DNA from: Rhodocyclaceae bacterium
GTDB taxonomy: Bacteria > Pseudomonadota > Gammaproteobacteria > Burkholderiales > Rhodocyclaceae
Length of the DNA: 46,330 bases
Direction of reading: 5' to 3'
Assembly: GCA_023383815.1 (NCBI GenBank)
Contig: JAHDYG010000018.1
Coordinates: forward strand, 26,109-72,438
Shown: positions 9,492 to 18,368 of the stretch, piece by piece
Numbering within the stretch: position 1 is the stretch's first letter
Layout of the letters: the number at the start of each line of letters is the position of its first letter
Program-made: the position numbers and the translations under genes
Notes under the pieces: model-generated
Database searches by the model: none
The model's input: the letters and a program-made list of their open reading frames with translations, nothing else
Told to the model about the DNA's origin: nothing

Positions 9492-10562
9492 GACGATTCC
9501 TCCGGGCAGTCGCCCCGGCACACAGAACTCGCCCCGATGGTCGAGCGTATACGATGCTGGGGCCGGGAACTGGGGTTCGATGCCATCACGATTTCCGACA
9601 TCGATCTGTCGCACGCCGAGGCGGGGCTGCAGGCCTGGCTGGCGCGCGGGTTTCATGGCGACATGGATTATATGGCGCGCCATGGCATGATGCGGGCACG
9701 CCCGGCCGAACTGCTGCCCGGGACGCTTCGCGTGATCAGTGCGCGGATGCGCTACTGGCCGGATGCCGAGCCCGCGGCTGCGGTGCTGGAGGATTCGCAG
9801 CGCGCCTACGTTTCTCGCTATGCGCTGGGACGCGACTACCACAAGGTACTGCGCGCGCGGCTGCAGAAGCTCGCCGAGCGTATCGGTGCCGAGGTGCCCC
9901 ATGGCTTCCGTGTGTTCGTCGACTCCGCACCCGTCCTGGAGATCGCGCTGGCGAGCCGTTCCGGCCTGGGATGGCGCGGCAAGCATACGCTGCTGATCGA
10001 GCGCGACACCGGGTCGTACCACTTCCTGGGCGAGATCTTTACCGACCTGCCGCTGCCGGTCGATCCTCCGGTTGCGGATCATTGCGGCCGGTGCACCGCC
10101 TGCATCGAAGCCTGTCCGACGGGCGCGATCGTTGCCCCCTACGAGGTCGATGCACGGCGCTGCATTTCCTACCTGACGATCGAACTGCATGGGCCGATCC
10201 CCGAGCCGCTCCGCCCCCTGATCGGCAACCGGATCTATGGCTGCGACGACTGTCAGCTCGTTTGCCCTTGGAACCGATTTGCCCGGATCAGTGCCGAGCC
10301 GGACTTCGCGCCGCGCCACGGGCTGGATGGGGCGCATCTGGCCACACTCTTCGCGTGGAGCGAAGCCGAGTTCCGCGAGCGGATGGCGGGCAGCCCGATC
10401 CACCGTATCGGGTACGAACGCTGGTTGCGCAATCTCGCCGTCGCGCTTGGCAATGCGCCGACTGGACCGGAAGTTGTCGCGGCGCTCGAAGCCCGCCGCG
10501 ACGACCCGTCCGGGCTTGTGCGCGAGCATGTCGGATGGGCGCTCGAGCGGCATGGAAGGTAG
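9474..10562 (+). CDS. queG: Epoxyqueuosine reductase
   Basis: Cobalamin- and iron-sulfur-dependent enzyme that reduces epoxyqueuosine to queuosine in tRNA. About 362 residues from a GTG at 9474; an ATG at 9537 is the alternative, but alignment from memory with E. coli QueG (WGxELGF about 17 residues from the start) favours the GTG. Two [4Fe-4S] ligand sets are visible: CGRCTACIEACP near residue 204 and CDDCQLVCPWN near residue 257, with the family's YGCDDCQ context. The C-terminus has HEAT-like repeats. The start overlaps the divergent tsaE start by 18 bp, and murI follows after 30 bp. Confidence 0.94.
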   Translation: MDPFIHDDSSGQSPRHTELAPMVERIRCWGRELGFDAITISDIDLSHAEAGLQAWLARGFHGDMDYMARHGMMRARPAELLPGTLRVISARMRYWPDAEPAAAVLEDSQRAYVSRYALGRDYHKVLRARLQKLAERIGAEVPHGFRVFVDSAPVLEIALASRSGLGWRGKHTLLIERDTGSYHFLGEIFTDLPLPVDPPVADHCGRCTACIEACPTGAIVAPYEVDARRCISYLTIELHGPIPEPLRPLIGNRIYGCDDCQLVCPWNRFARISAEPDFAPRHGLDGAHLATLFAWSEAEFRERMAGSPIHRIGYERWLRNLAVALGNAPTGPEVVAALEARRDDPSGLVREHVGWALERHGR

Positions 10563-10592
10563 AATTCGCCCTTCTCTTGCAACGGAACAACG

Positions 10593-11396
10593 ATGGATCG
10601 CTCCCGCCCGATAGGGGTTTTCGATTCCGGCGTCGGCGGGCTGACCGTCGTGCGGGCGCTGATGGAGCGTCTGCCGCTCGAAGGCATCGTGTACTTCGGC
10701 GACACCGCGCGCGTGCCCTACGGGATCAAGTCGGTCGCGACGATCGAGCATTTCACGGCCCAGATCACCGAGTTCCTGCTGCGCCAGGACGTCAAGATGC
10801 TGATCGTCGCCTGCAACACGATGGCCGCGGTCGCGGCGCAGGTGGTGCGGGAACGGGCCGGGACGATTCCGGTGATCGACGTCATCGAAGCCGGGGCCCG
10901 GGCCGCCGTCGGCACGGCGCTCGCTGCGGGGATCGGTGTCATCGGCACCCCGACGACGATCAACAGCAATGCCTACGCGCGCCGTATCCACGAACTGGAG
11001 CCCGGTGCGAGGGTGTATTCGCAGGCCTGCCCGCTGTTCGTGCCGCTCGTCGAGGAGGGATGGCTCGACCACCCGGTCACGCGCATGACGGCGCAGGAGT
11101 ACCTGCGTCCCGTGCTGGCCGAGGAGATCGGAAGCCTCGTACTGGGCTGCACGCACTATCCGCTGCTCAAACCGCTGCTCAAGGAGGTGGCGGGGCCGGC
11201 GGTGCGCCTGGTGGATTCCGCGACGACGACTGCGGAGCTTGCGGCGGCGACGCTGCAGGCGCTCGATCTTGCCAGCGTCCGCCCGCAGCGCCCCGAATAC
11301 CGCTTCGTCGTGACGGATGTGCCCTTGCGCTTCCAGACGATCGGGGAGCGCTTTCTCGGGCGCTCCTTCGGGCCGGTGGAGCGCGTCGACTGGTAG
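10593..11396 (+). CDS. murI: Glutamate racemase
   Basis: Interconverts L- and D-glutamate to supply D-Glu for peptidoglycan stem peptides. The length of 267 residues is typical. Both catalytic cysteines are present: Cys74 in ACNTMAA and the second in GCTHYPLL near residue 185. The N-terminus carries the substrate loop GVFDSGVGGLTV and FGDTARVPYG. It follows queG by 30 bp on the same strand and converges with the histidine kinase gene. Confidence 0.96.
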   Translation: MDRSRPIGVFDSGVGGLTVVRALMERLPLEGIVYFGDTARVPYGIKSVATIEHFTAQITEFLLRQDVKMLIVACNTMAAVAAQVVRERAGTIPVIDVIEAGARAAVGTALAAGIGVIGTPTTINSNAYARRIHELEPGARVYSQACPLFVPLVEEGWLDHPVTRMTAQEYLRPVLAEEIGSLVLGCTHYPLLKPLLKEVAGPAVRLVDSATTTAELAAATLQALDLASVRPQRPEYRFVVTDVPLRFQTIGERFLGRSFGPVERVDW

Positions 11397-11447
11397 GTCC
11401 GCCACCAGATCGCGGCGCGAAGCACCGGGTTGCGTTCGCGTCGCGCT

Positions 11448-12812
11448 TCAGCACTCGCCCAGCCAGATCCGGATCCGTGCGCCACCGAGGGTTGGACTGC
11501 GATCGATCCTCAGGTCTCCGCGGTAGGCCAGCGCGATGTCCTGTGCGAGCGCGAGCCCGATCCCGTGCCCCGGCACCCGTTCATCGCCACGCTGGCCGCG
11601 CTGCATGAGGCGCTCGGGGTCTTCGATGCCGGGGCCGTCGTCCTCGACCGTCAGCACCAGTCCGCCCGCACTGCGCGCGCCTGACACCATCACTTTCGAT
11701 GCCGCCCACTTGCAGGCGTTGTCGAGCACATTGCCAAGCAGTTCGATCGCGTCGCCCTCATCGATCCGGGCCTGCAGGGCATCGGGAAGCTCGCGCGAGA
11801 AACCGATCTTGTGCCCGGAGTGGACCTTTGCAAGCGATGCGAAGAGCCGCTCCACGAGTTGTCCGAGGGCGAGCGGCGGTGCACTGCGACTGGCGCCGGC
11901 GGTGGCTGCGCGCTGCAGGTGGTAGTGCACGATGTCGTCCATGCGGCGGGTCTGCTCGCCGACGACGGCCACCAGATCCTGGTCCGGTGCCGCACCGCGC
12001 AGGATCGCGAGCGGTGTTTTCAGGCTGTGGGCAAGGTCGCCCAAGGCCTTGCGGTGCCGCTCGAGCACCTCGCGCTCGCGCTGCAGGAGCCTTTCAAGAT
12101 TGTCCGCAAGGGGGGCCAGCTCGCGCGGATAGGGGCCACCCAGGCGGGAGGCTTCGCCCGCTTCCAGGGTCGCCAGGCGTTGTGCGAGCACACGCAGCGG
12201 GCGCAGCCCCCAGCGCTGTACGAGCACCAGCGCGCACAGCAAGAGGAACGCCATGACGGCCAACGCGCTCCACAGGCTCTTCCGGTAAGCCTGGACCTCG
12301 ATCCCCGTTGACGCCAGGGGGGCGGCGAGGTGCAAGCTGAGCGGGACTGGATTCTCGCCGATTGCCCACAGGACGCCCTGCGCTGCGGTCTGGAAATGGC
12401 CTGCGGCGCTGGTTTGTAACGCCAGCTTCTGTTCGCCGGGTGCCAGCGGCGGTCCGAACGGAACCTCAGCACCGAGTGCCGATTCCGAACGCCAGATGGT
12501 CGGCCCGACGACCTGCGCATACAGGCCGGAGCCTGGGATCGAAAGACGAGGTTCGGGGAGCGGGAGCGGGACCGAAAGCGTCCCGTCCGGGGAGACCTCC
12601 AGCGTGCCCATCAGCAGATAGAGCAGCGCCTGCAGGCGCTCGCGCTGCGCAGCGTCGGCGCTCTCGCGGAATGCCCGGTCGAGCGCAAGCCCGGTCAGCG
12701 CGACGAAGGCGAGCAGGATCGTCAGCGAGACGGCGAGCAAGCGCGTGCGCAGCGACCAGGGCGCGCGTGCCGCGCTGCCGCCGTTTCGACGTTCGTCAGT
12801 TTCCGGCGACAA
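11448..12812 (-). CDS. Sensor histidine kinase, PhoQ-like
   Basis: Inner-membrane sensor of a two-component system, 454 residues. A first membrane helix (about residues 23-46) and a second (about 182-202) flank a periplasmic domain of roughly 135 residues. A HAMP-like linker leads to the phosphoacceptor His262 in LAHSLKTPLA. The ATPase domain shows the N box (NVLDNACKWA), G1 (DDGPGI) and G2 (GHGIGLALA). Its start overlaps the response regulator stop by 17 bp, so the two are translationally linked. The order PepSY protein, regulator, kinase resembles PhoP/PhoQ- or QseBC-like envelope sensing systems; the signal is unknown. Confidence 0.9.
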   Translation of the reverse strand: MSPETDERRNGGSAARAPWSLRTRLLAVSLTILLAFVALTGLALDRAFRESADAAQRERLQALLYLLMGTLEVSPDGTLSVPLPLPEPRLSIPGSGLYAQVVGPTIWRSESALGAEVPFGPPLAPGEQKLALQTSAAGHFQTAAQGVLWAIGENPVPLSLHLAAPLASTGIEVQAYRKSLWSALAVMAFLLLCALVLVQRWGLRPLRVLAQRLATLEAGEASRLGGPYPRELAPLADNLERLLQREREVLERHRKALGDLAHSLKTPLAILRGAAPDQDLVAVVGEQTRRMDDIVHYHLQRAATAGASRSAPPLALGQLVERLFASLAKVHSGHKIGFSRELPDALQARIDEGDAIELLGNVLDNACKWAASKVMVSGARSAGGLVLTVEDDGPGIEDPERLMQRGQRGDERVPGHGIGLALAQDIALAYRGDLRIDRSPTLGGARIRIWLGEC

Positions 12813-13470
12813 ACCGGTACCCTCGTCCGCGCACGGTTTCGATGGGGTGCCGTGTCCCTTCCGGATCGAGCTTGCGGCGCAGCCGGCCGATCAGCACTTC
12901 AAGAACATTGCTGTCGCGCTCTTCATCCTCCGGATAGAGATAGTCGCCCAGTTCCTGGCGCGAGACGATGCGGCTCCGATGACGCAACAGGTATTCGAGG
13001 ACACGGAACTCAAAGGCAGTGAGTTCGACCGCCTGACCATCGCAGCGGGTCTGCTGGGTATCGGGATCGAGCTGGTAGGGCCCCGCGACGAGGATCGCGC
13101 TCGCCGAGCCGCCTGCCCGTCGCCACAGGGCGCGAACGCGGGCGATGAGTTCGGGGGTTTCGAAGGGCTTGGTGAGATAGTCGTCGGCGCCCGATTCGAG
13201 TCCTTCGACCTTCTCCTGCCAGCTGCCGCGTGCGGTGAGGATCAGCACCGGAAGCTTCGAGCCCTCCGCGCGCAGGCGGCGGATCACCTCCAGGCCGGAC
13301 ATTCCGGGCAGCCCGAGATCGATGATGGCGACGTCGAACGGATATTCGGTGGCGAAGAAAAGTCCCTCGCGGCCGTCGGCTGCCTCGGTCACGGTGGCCC
13401 CGCTGTCGCGCAAGGCCGCAGCGACCGCGGCGCGCAGCGCGCACTCGTCTTCGACGAGCAAGATCTTCAT
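12796..13470 (-). CDS. OmpR-family response regulator, PhoP/QseB-like
   Basis: DNA-binding regulator of 224 residues. The receiver domain starts MKILLVEDE, has the phosphoacceptor Asp51 in IIDLGLPG and the conserved Lys in DDYLTKPF. The C-terminal winged helix ends with the RKLDPEGTRHPIETVRGRGY pattern of the OmpR class. An upstream open frame to 13677 is not used: the ATG at 13470 is where the receiver fold begins. It overlaps the PepSY gene upstream by 4 bp (ATGA) and the kinase gene downstream by 17 bp, so the three form a tightly coupled operon. Confidence 0.94.
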   Translation of the reverse strand: MKILLVEDECALRAAVAAALRDSGATVTEAADGREGLFFATEYPFDVAIIDLGLPGMSGLEVIRRLRAEGSKLPVLILTARGSWQEKVEGLESGADDYLTKPFETPELIARVRALWRRAGGSASAILVAGPYQLDPDTQQTRCDGQAVELTAFEFRVLEYLLRHRSRIVSRQELGDYLYPEDEERDSNVLEVLIGRLRRKLDPEGTRHPIETVRGRGYRFVAGN

Positions 13471-13709
13471 CGACGCACGGCTCCTGTCCGTGCGTCCACC
13501 ACGATCACGCGTACCTCGCCCGAGGGGGTCAGCACGCGCACGAGAAAGACCGGATCCCCCCTGCGCTCGGATTCCGTGACGCCGAGTACCCGTCCACGGG
13601 TCTCCTGTTGCGCGATCGCCGCGGCCCGTTCGCGATCGACCGCCAGCGCCGATGGCGCGATCGTTACGAGCAGGCACGCGAGGACGGTGCCAATCAGCCA
13701 GTTGGTCAT
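13467..13709 (-). CDS. Small secreted PepSY-domain protein
   Basis: A protein of 80 residues from the ATG at 13709 with a clear signal peptide (MTNWLIGTVLACLLVTIAPSALA). The mature part is a single PepSY-like repeat with FLVRVLTPSGEVRVIVVDARTG at its end. PepSY proteins are periplasmic and are thought to inhibit proteases or modulate sensors. It opens the regulator-kinase operon, overlapping the regulator by 4 bp, which suggests it adjusts the kinase or is part of the same envelope response. The link is inferred from position only. Confidence 0.82.
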   Translation of the reverse strand: MTNWLIGTVLACLLVTIAPSALAVDRERAAAIAQQETRGRVLGVTESERRGDPVFLVRVLTPSGEVRVIVVDARTGAVRR

Positions 13710-13751
13710 TGGAATCCCCCTGACGATCCGGTTCGCAATCCTTCCTGTGTG

Positions 13752-13787
13752 CGGCGCCTGGGCGCCGTACAACTGCCAGGGGGCAGT
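13752..13787 (-). terminator. Paired hairpins between the glycine-zipper and PepSY genes
   Basis: Two small inverted repeats lie in the 92-bp gap: CGGCGCC/GGCGCCG (13752-13758 with 13761-13767) and ACTGCC/GGCAGT (13772-13777 with 13782-13787). There is no T tract, so an intrinsic terminator is uncertain; they may simply lower read-through from the upstream gene. Confidence 0.3.
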
Positions 13788-13801
13788 GCTCGGCGCAGCA
13801 C

Positions 13802-14353
13802 TCAGGCGGGAGCGACCGACACGATCACCCGTACCCGGCGACCCGGATCATGCGTCATGAAACGAGTGTAACGGCGCCCATTGTACTCATAGGTCACGCG
13901 GTAACCGGTCACGCGGTTGTCCCAGCGATCGACGTCATAGCAGCGCGGTCCGGGGTGGCTGCGGGCGACTGGGTACGATCCGGGGTGGCCATCGTTGTCG
14001 ATGCGGTCGCCGACGATCGCGCCCACTGCTGCGCCGACGGCCGTGGCGGCCGTCCTGCCGCTGCCCTTGCCGATCTGGCTGCCGATCAGTCCACCGGCAA
14101 TGCCGCCGATCACTGCACCGCCGACCGATCGATCGGTGTTGTAGTACTGCGGTGTTTCATGGTCGTAGTAGGGATCCGAAGAGCACTGGCGGCCTGGGGC
14201 GCGTACGCGCTCGTAATGTGGTTCCACGTGGGTGACGCGCGCCCAGTCCTGATAGCTGCCTCCTCCTTGATGGCCGCGGTTGCCGCTGCCCGCATGGGTG
14301 GTCGTGGCGAGGCCGATCAGGGTCAGGGCGAGCAGTGTGTTGAGCCTGGACAT
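13802..14353 (-). CDS. Glycine-zipper 2TM envelope protein
   Basis: A protein of 183 residues with a signal peptide (MSRLNTLLALTLIGLATTTHA) and a central glycine-zipper segment, VGGAVIGGIAGGLIGSQIG, continued by a second Gly/Ala-rich stretch ending in AIVGDRI. This is the Rick_17kDa/glycine-zipper-2TM family of outer-membrane or periplasmic proteins. The C-terminal part is rich in Tyr, Arg and Asp (YRVTYEYNGRRYTR). The ATG at 14353 follows AAGGAG. It stands alone before the two-component operon; function is unknown. Confidence 0.85.
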   Translation of the reverse strand: MSRLNTLLALTLIGLATTTHAGSGNRGHQGGGSYQDWARVTHVEPHYERVRAPGRQCSSDPYYDHETPQYYNTDRSVGGAVIGGIAGGLIGSQIGKGSGRTAATAVGAAVGAIVGDRIDNDGHPGSYPVARSHPGPRCYDVDRWDNRVTGYRVTYEYNGRRYTRFMTHDPGRRVRVIVSVAPA

Positions 14354-14495
14354 GAGAGGACTCCTTCTTTTCGTCTGGCGCGGCACCGTGCCGCGCGCTG
14401 GAGCAAAGACTACGACCGTTGCGCTGAACGGAAGCTGAATGGTGCCGTCCGAGGTATTCTGTCCGTCCAGACTGAACCGGATACGGAATGCCGAG

Positions 14496-14804
14496 ATGAA
14501 CGTAATGATCGATCTGTGTGTGGTCCCGCTCGGGGTGGGTGTTTCGGTCTCACCCTACGTGGCGGCGTGCGAGCGCGTGATCCGCGATTCGGGTTTGTCG
14601 TCCTCGCTGCATGCGTTCGGAACCAACGTCGAGGGCGAGTGGGAGGACGTGATGGCGGTTGTGCGCCGCTGCCACGAAGTCGTGCATGAGATGGGCGCCC
14701 CGCGCATTGCGACCACGATCCGGCTCGGCACGCGGACCGATCGTGCGCAAAGCCTGCAGGACAAGGTCCGAAGCGTCGAGGAGAAGCTGGCCGGCGGTGG
14801 CTAG
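14496..14804 (+). CDS. MTH1187/YkoF-like thiamine-binding family protein
   Basis: A cytoplasmic protein of 102 residues of the DUF77/MTH1187 family, small ferredoxin-like fold proteins, some of which bind thiamine or its pyrimidine part. Family features seen are the opening MIDLCVVPLGVGVSVSPYVAAC, the HAFGTNVEGEW segment and the C-terminal RTDRAQSLQDKVRSVEEKL helix. The ATG at 14496 is preferred over the frame opening at 14439 because the fold starts there. The last 4 bp overlap the end of the convergent sulfurtransferase gene. No thiamine pathway genes are nearby. Confidence 0.82.
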   Translation: MNVMIDLCVVPLGVGVSVSPYVAACERVIRDSGLSSSLHAFGTNVEGEWEDVMAVVRRCHEVVHEMGAPRIATTIRLGTRTDRAQSLQDKVRSVEEKLAGGG

Positions 14805-15658
14805 CTGCCAACGGCGACTGGACGCGAAGGGTCGGCGCACCATTCGCTCCACGAGCCGGCATACAGGCGCGAGCCGGAAAGTCCGGCCAGTTCCATCGCC
14901 AGCAGGTTGTGGCATGCGGTCACACCCGAGCCGCAGGAATGGATGACGGTGGACGGATCGCTGCACGCAAGGGCGGCTTCGAACTCCTCGCGCAGGCGGG
15001 CGGGCGACTTGAAGCGTCCGTCGGGGACCAGGTTGTCTCGAAAGAATCTGTTGCGCGCACCCGGGATGTGGCCGCCGACCGGGTCCAGGGTTTCGTTCTC
15101 GCCGCGGAAGCGATCCGGGCTGCGGGCATCGAGCAACCGCATTCCGGGCTGGCCGAGGTTTCGAAGCACGAATCCTGGGTCGACGGGATCCTGCGACGGA
15201 TCGCGGACGATCTGGAAGGAGCCCGCATGGGCGGTCGGCACCTCCGTGGAGAGGGGGCCCGAGGCCGCGCGCCAGGCCGCGAGGCCGCCGTCGAGCACCG
15301 CGACCTTCCGGTGCCCGAGCCAGCGCATGAGCCACCACAAGCGGGCGGCGAACATTCCGCCGGCGTCGTCATAGGCGACGACCTGCGTGTCGCGGTCCAC
15401 GCCCGCAGCGCGCAGCCGCGCCGCGAGCACGTCCGGGTCGGGCAGCGGATGTCGACCGTTGCTGCCGGTCATGGGCCCCGAGAGGTCTTCGTCGAGGTGC
15501 AGGAAGCGGGCGCCTGGAAGATGCCCTTCCGCATAGGCACGGCGACCGTAGTCGCGGTCGGTCAGGTCGTGACGACAGTCGAAGAGACGCCACTGCGGTT
15601 CATCGAGCTGGTCGCGAAGCGCTGCTGCGTCGACCAGAAACTCGAAGCTGCGACTCAC
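14801..15658 (-). CDS. sseA: Two-domain sulfurtransferase (rhodanese, SseA type)
   Basis: Transfers sulfane sulfur from thiosulfate or 3-mercaptopyruvate to cyanide or thiol acceptors. The 285-residue length fits a tandem rhodanese: an inactive N-terminal domain (about 8-130) and a catalytic C-terminal domain with Cys242 in the loop CGSGVTAC. CGSGVTA is the active-site loop typical of mercaptopyruvate sulfurtransferases, so that activity is favoured. The start codon overlaps the stop of the SpoIIAA-like gene by 4 bp (ATGA), so the two are probably translated together. Confidence 0.9.
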   Translation of the reverse strand: MSRSFEFLVDAAALRDQLDEPQWRLFDCRHDLTDRDYGRRAYAEGHLPGARFLHLDEDLSGPMTGSNGRHPLPDPDVLAARLRAAGVDRDTQVVAYDDAGGMFAARLWWLMRWLGHRKVAVLDGGLAAWRAASGPLSTEVPTAHAGSFQIVRDPSQDPVDPGFVLRNLGQPGMRLLDARSPDRFRGENETLDPVGGHIPGARNRFFRDNLVPDGRFKSPARLREEFEAALACSDPSTVIHSCGSGVTACHNLLAMELAGLSGSRLYAGSWSEWCADPSRPVAVGS

Positions 15659-16017
15659 GAAGCGGATTCCGCTTCCGCGGCGAGCCAGTCCCGTGCTTCG
15701 CGCTCGTCACTGAAGACCATGATTTCGGCGTCGACGAAGAGCTGCGACAGCCACGCGCTCCAGGTCATCCACTGGTCTTCGGTGAGCACGGCGATGCGAC
15801 CGAAGTCGTGCTTGTGCTGGCGCGAGAACTTGATCTCTTCCCAGGCCACATCTACCGTGAAGCCCGCCATCTCGCGCAGGTCGAAGAGCAGATTGACCTG
15901 GCCCTGGAACTTGACCTTGTAATTGACGAGTTCCTCGAACTCCTTGTAGTCGGCCAGCGTGAACTCGCCGAACACTCCGACGGAGACGAGGTTCTGGTTG
16001 TGGTCGATCGTGATCAT
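15655..16017 (-). CDS. SpoIIAA-like (STAS-fold) protein
   Basis: A cytoplasmic protein of 120 residues beginning MITIDHNQNLVSVGVFGEFT. The pattern of N-terminal strand, FEELVNYKVKFQGQVNLLFDLREM and the later VAWEEIKFSRQHKHDFGRIAVLTEDQWM fits the SpoIIAA-like family (DUF3478), STAS-fold proteins reported to bind lipids or act as small-ligand carriers. A longer frame upstream to 16218 is not used; the ATG at 16017 has a GGAAC-type ribosome site and starts the fold. The stop overlaps the sulfurtransferase start. Confidence 0.83.
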   Translation of the reverse strand: MITIDHNQNLVSVGVFGEFTLADYKEFEELVNYKVKFQGQVNLLFDLREMAGFTVDVAWEEIKFSRQHKHDFGRIAVLTEDQWMTWSAWLSQLFVDAEIMVFSDEREARDWLAAEAESAS

Positions 16018-16138
16018 GATGGAACTCTCCGCGCGAGGCCGACCCGTCCGGCCGGTCGTTGCCGGGGCGGCGGCAGGCCAGACGGCCTGATCCGGATCCG
16101 CCCCCTCGGGAACACTATATCGCTTGGGTTGAGTCGAT

Positions 16139-17020
16139 TCAATCGCTATGGCGCGCCTGGAGCCGCTCTCCGGCCGGAGTGCCCACGTCGCGGGTGGCGA
16201 TCGATACTGCGACGCCACTTGCGATGATCAGTGCGATCGCGACCCAGGCTCCGAGCGGCAGTGTCTCGTCCCAGAACCAGACCCCGAACAGGCTCGAAAA
16301 AATGACTGTGGTGTAGGCGAGATTGGCCGAGACGATCGTCTTGCCGAACCGGTAGGCGCGTGTCATGGCGAACTGGGCGGCGCCGCCGAACAGGCCGATT
16401 CCGGCCAGCGCAGCCCAGCCGCCCGCATCGGTTGTTGTGATCGTGCTCCCGGTTGCCCACGGCAGACCCAGCAGGGTCGTCGTGGCCGAGAACCAGAACA
16501 CCGTGCGGACCTCGGGTTCACCGGCACGACCGAGTTCGCGTACGCTCAGGTAGGCAAAGCTTGCGATGAGTCCAGAACCGAGTCCCGCCGCAGCGCCGAG
16601 CCACTGATCGGGGCTCAGGGTCGGTTGCAGCAGCAGGACGACACCCGCGAATCCGAGCAGCACCGAAGCCAGCACGGGCCAGCGCAGCCGTTCGCGAAAC
16701 ACCAGCGCGAGCAGCACCGCGACGAAGATCGGCGACGTGTAGTTGAGTGTGACTGCCGTGGCGAGCGGCAGGACACCGAGCGCGAAGAAATAGCACAGCA
16801 GGGCGAGCGAGCCGGCGGCGGAGCGTGACGCCTGCAGACGCCAGTTCCTTGTGCGCAGCGGGATGCCTTGCAGGGCCGCAACCCCTGTGGCCATGATCAT
16901 CGCGATCGCACCCCGGAAGAACACCATCTCGCCAACCGAGAACCACTGTGTGCCGAGTTTCACGCAGACCCCCATGCAGGCGAACAGCAGGCTGGCGAGC
17001 ACCATCCACAGCGATTGCAT
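16139..17020 (-). CDS. DMT-superfamily transporter (EamA domains)
   Basis: An inner-membrane protein of 293 residues with ten predicted hydrophobic helices in two EamA repeats. Family features seen are FFRGAIAMIMATGV in helix 2, NYTSPIFVAVLLALVFRERL ending the first repeat, and NLAYTTVIFSSLFGVWFWDE in the matching place of the second. Members export or import metabolites such as amino acids or purines; the substrate cannot be told here. It lies 7 bp from the end of the kinase gene, also on the minus strand, and could be read from that operon. Confidence 0.9.
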   Translation of the reverse strand: MQSLWMVLASLLFACMGVCVKLGTQWFSVGEMVFFRGAIAMIMATGVAALQGIPLRTRNWRLQASRSAAGSLALLCYFFALGVLPLATAVTLNYTSPIFVAVLLALVFRERLRWPVLASVLLGFAGVVLLLQPTLSPDQWLGAAAGLGSGLIASFAYLSVRELGRAGEPEVRTVFWFSATTTLLGLPWATGSTITTTDAGGWAALAGIGLFGGAAQFAMTRAYRFGKTIVSANLAYTTVIFSSLFGVWFWDETLPLGAWVAIALIIASGVAVSIATRDVGTPAGERLQARHSD

Positions 17021-17027
17021 GGTGTGC

Positions 17028-18368
17028 TCAGCCTTCGACCGTGCGCCGCGGCAGGGTCAGGGTTGCAATGAGCCCGCCTTCGGCGGCGTTCTGGAGTGTC
17101 ACGTTTCCGCCCTGCGCACGCATCAGGTTGCGTGCGATCGCGAGCCCGAGGCCGGTGCCGCCGGTGTCGCGGCTGCGGGAGTATTCGGTGCGGTAGAAGG
17201 GTTCGAAGACGCGTTCGAGATCCGCCTCGGCGAGCCCTGGGCCGTGGTCGCGGACTTCGATTTGATGGTCGTCCCCCGTTTCGCGCAGTGTGATGTCCAC
17301 CTTCTGGCCGAACTTCACGCCGTTCTCCACGAGATTCCACAGGGCACGGCGCAGGGCCGTGACCTGAGCAGGCACTGGCGCGGCGAGGTTTCCGGCGCGG
17401 CTGACTGACCAGCCCATGTCGCGCGCGTCCTCGCACAGGCTGTCAACCAGGGCCTCGAGGTCGACCGGTTGCAGAGGGGCTGAGGCATCGAGGCTGCGGG
17501 CGTAGTCCAGCCCCTCCCGGGCGAGGGCCTGCATCGCGTCGAGGTCTGACTGGATGCGGGCGCGAAGTGTGTCGTCGTCGATCTCTTCGGCGCGCAGGCG
17601 CAGCCGAGTGATGGGCGTTTGCAGGTCATGCGAGATTGCGGCAAGGATCCGGGTGCGCTCGCCGACGTAGTCCTGCAGGCGTTGCTGCATCTGGTTGAAG
17701 GCATTCGCGGCAAGTGAGACTTCGGTCGGGCCGGAGGTCTCAAGGGGCGGACGATTGGGATCCTCGCCGAGTGCCCGGGCCGCCTGAGCGAGTCGGGACA
17801 GCGGTCGGGTGGCCACGCGCACTGCGAGCCAGGCGAGCAGCGTGATGCCTGCGACGAGCGCGGCGAGCGCCGCGAAGATGCGCGTGGGCGTGGTCGGCTC
17901 GCGCGCGCCCGGCAGCGCCGGGACAGGCAGGCGCACGGACAGCGGCGTTCCGTCGGACAGCACGAGCGAGGCGAGCAGCCGCTCGTGGCGCCCGCCATGT
18001 CCGTCGCCGCGGGCCGGCAGCGCGTACAGGCGGATGTCGCGATCGGGCTGTGCGCGGCGCAGCGCCTGGACGAGCGGGAAGCGCTCCGACAGCGGTCGGG
18101 CGTCGGGCGGTGGGCTTTGCAGAGAGAAGCGCAGGCGTCTGCGGCCGAGTGCTTCGATCCATGGATCGCGCTCGGCCGGCGCAAGCCGTTCGAGCACGTC
18201 GACCGCGGCAGCGATCTCGCGTGCGATGCCTTCGAAGAGGACGTCGCGGTCGAAACGGTCGCGCTCTCCGAGAAAGAGGGCGAGGCTCGTCGCGAGCACA
18301 GCGGCGATGCCGACGATCCAGATCAGCATCAGGCGTGCAAAGAGTGTACGCGGGAGGGGGGGCTTCAT
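17028..18368 (-). CDS. Sensor histidine kinase (EnvZ/RstB-like)
   Basis: A 446-residue inner-membrane kinase. Helices at about residues 9-33 and 163-185 flank a periplasmic domain of about 130 residues rich in Arg and Pro. A HAMP domain follows, then the H box ISHDLQTPITRLRLR with His247, N box NLVENGVKFG, and the ATP lid DHGPGL and GGTGLGLAIA. The start is the ATG at 18368, overlapping the regulator stop by 4 bp. A long frame reaching 18929 is the antisense or out-of-frame part of the regulator. The signal is unknown. Confidence 0.92.
   Translation of the reverse strand: MKPPLPRTLFARLMLIWIVGIAAVLATSLALFLGERDRFDRDVLFEGIAREIAAAVDVLERLAPAERDPWIEALGRRRLRFSLQSPPPDARPLSERFPLVQALRRAQPDRDIRLYALPARGDGHGGRHERLLASLVLSDGTPLSVRLPVPALPGAREPTTPTRIFAALAALVAGITLLAWLAVRVATRPLSRLAQAARALGEDPNRPPLETSGPTEVSLAANAFNQMQQRLQDYVGERTRILAAISHDLQTPITRLRLRAEEIDDDTLRARIQSDLDAMQALAREGLDYARSLDASAPLQPVDLEALVDSLCEDARDMGWSVSRAGNLAAPVPAQVTALRRALWNLVENGVKFGQKVDITLRETGDDHQIEVRDHGPGLAEADLERVFEPFYRTEYSRSRDTGGTGLGLAIARNLMRAQGGNVTLQNAAEGGLIATLTLPRRTVEG

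Noticed and set aside
8955-11405. Very long minus-strand frame of 816 codons
   Set aside because: Only the last 178 codons are TsaE; the rest is antisense to queG and murI, which have full family motifs.
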